The notes under the pieces are model-generated. The model did not search any database. It was not told where the DNA came from and was given only the letters and a program-made list of their open reading frames with translations. 64,000 bases of DNA, from positions 248,001 through 312,000 of the forward strand of contig NZ_CP028324.1 of the NCBI RefSeq assembly GCF_003028855.1. The letters are read 5' to 3'. The DNA is from Pseudoduganella armeniaca. Lineage in GTDB: Bacteria; Pseudomonadota; Gammaproteobacteria; Burkholderiales; Burkholderiaceae_D. The first letter of the stretch is position 1; the number at the start of each line of letters is the position of its first letter. The translations under genes were made by a program, and so were the position numbers. Shown here piece by piece: positions 63,139 to 64,000 of this stretch.

Positions 63139-64000
63139 ATGCGCAAGAATTTGCCCGTCACTAACCAGGAAGTCGACCTCGACCCGGATCAGGCGATCGT
63201 CTCGAAAACCGACCTGGAAGGCAACATCGTTTATGTGAACCCGTATTTCATCCAGATCAGCGGCTTTACGGAAGAGGAACTGATCGGCGCACCGCAGAAC
63301 ATCGTGCGTCATCCCGACATGCCGCCACAGGCCTTCGCCGACCTGTGGGCGTCGATCCGCGCCGGCACGCCATGGACGGGCCTGGTCAAGAACCGCTGCA
63401 AGAACGGCGATTTCTATTGGGTGAAAGCCAACATCACGCCGATCAAGGAAGCCGGCCGCACCGTCGGCTACATGTCCGTGCGCACCCGTCCCGAGCGCAG
63501 CCAGGTGAACGCGGCCATCGCCGCCTACCGCGCGCTGGCCGAGGGCCGCAAGGATCTCGAGATCCGCCACGGCCAGATCATCCGCCGCGGCCTGCCCCAC
63601 CTGTTGGGCCGCCTGTCGCACGTGTCGCTGGCGATGCGCATCTGGCTGTCGACCAGCGTCGTCAACACGCTGCTGCTGGGCGTCTGCATCGCCAGCCTGT
63701 TCGCCGAGAGCACCACGGGCGCGGTCCGCTACGGCATCTTCGGCGCCACCTTCGTTGGCCTCCTGATCAACGTCTTCCTGTGGTACACGCTGCGGGTCGG
63801 CATGCTGCAACCGCTGGCCCGGGCCGTGGAAGGCGCGCGCCGCATCGCGGCCGGCGACCTGTCCGGCACCTTCGAGACGCACAGCACGGACGAAGCGGGC
63901 CAGCTGCTGCGCGCCCTGGAGCAGATGAACAACAACCTGATCGCGACGATCCGCGACGTGCGCGTCAATGTCGAGACGATGGCCGTGGCCACGCGCCAGA
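63139..64000 (+). CDS. PAS-domain methyl-accepting chemotaxis protein, Aer-like (runs off window edge)
   Basis: Energy-taxis receptor, with 287 codons visible and open to the right edge. The N-terminal PAS domain (about 15-125) has the Aer-type wording VSKTDLEGNIVYVNPYFIQI, SGFTEEELIGAPQNIVRHPD, MPPQAFADLW and WVKANITPIKEAGRTVGYMS. Two hydrophobic segments follow at about 180-220, then a HAMP domain (LARAVEGARRIAAGDLSGTF). The signalling domain lies outside. TAGGAG precedes ATG 63139. The perfect FNR box upstream fits a role in responding to oxygen or redox state. Confidence 0.92.
   Translation, partial: MRKNLPVTNQEVDLDPDQAIVSKTDLEGNIVYVNPYFIQISGFTEEELIGAPQNIVRHPDMPPQAFADLWASIRAGTPWTGLVKNRCKNGDFYWVKANITPIKEAGRTVGYMSVRTRPERSQVNAAIAAYRALAEGRKDLEIRHGQIIRRGLPHLLGRLSHVSLAMRIWLSTSVVNTLLLGVCIASLFAESTTGAVRYGIFGATFVGLLINVFLWYTLRVGMLQPLARAVEGARRIAAGDLSGTFETHSTDEAGQLLRALEQMNNNLIATIRDVRVNVETMAVATRQ

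Overview
The window reads as chromosome of a high-GC betaproteobacterium of the Oxalobacteraceae, most like Massilia, Duganella or Pseudoduganella. This is inferred from gene content (rsmI-lpoA-yraN-diaA-yraP order, ybeD-lipB-lipA, a leucine-degradation cluster, a PEP-CTERM protein, a TonB receptor) and from short dispersed palindromes. No rRNA or ribosomal-protein marker is present to prove it.

Layout: (1) 1-5443: TonB-dependent receptor (cut by the window edge), peptide-type ABC binding protein, SpmA/SpmB-like membrane protein and PBP4-type DacB. (2) 5910-14530: an orphan type VI secretion cluster without structural genes: vgrG, an alpha/beta-hydrolase lipase effector, then three repeats of a [Tli4-like immunity lipoprotein + PAAR] cassette. 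The third immunity gene is a broken hybrid. (3) 14714-22823, all minus strand: a peptidoglycan-recycling run of gntR, murQ, an AmpG-like MFS gene (frameshifted), a DigH/YngK-like glycosidase, a BadF-type amino-sugar kinase, amiD, lysR and a DdpX/VanX-type dipeptidase. (4) 23526-25384: a dadA-like oxidase and ychJ. (5) 25395-36135: leucine/isovalerate catabolism (liuB, liuC, liuD, liuE) with the biotin genes bioA-bioF-bioD-bioB inside it. A double LiuR-like operator lies in the 3' part of ychJ. (6) tRNA-Pro, then housekeeping genes up to a TlpA-like thioredoxin at 42117. (7) 42215-44004: a visibly AT-rich two-gene islet, a ParA-type ATPase followed at 2 bp by a RelA/SpoT-type nucleotide transferase. 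It is the best candidate here for an undescribed (possibly anti-phage or toxin-antitoxin) system. (8) 44949-52003: a nucleoside uptake locus with two permeases, a double ATPase, a GntR regulator, a Tsx-like porin, a BMP binding protein and a deaminase. (9) 52063-64000: ung, an Imm10-like orphan immunity gene, a PEP-CTERM protein, a GH16 beta-glucanase, lipA/lipB/ybeD, a FecR/DUF6600-like protein with calcium-type repeats, a LysE exporter, a DUF808 protein, and the start of a PAS-containing chemoreceptor behind a perfect FNR box.

Data quality: four otherwise intact genes (the MFS gene, liuD, a ghrA-like gene and lpoA) are each broken by exactly one missing base inside a G run, and restoring one base gives a normal-length protein in every case. 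This looks like homopolymer under-calling in the assembly rather than four real pseudogenes.
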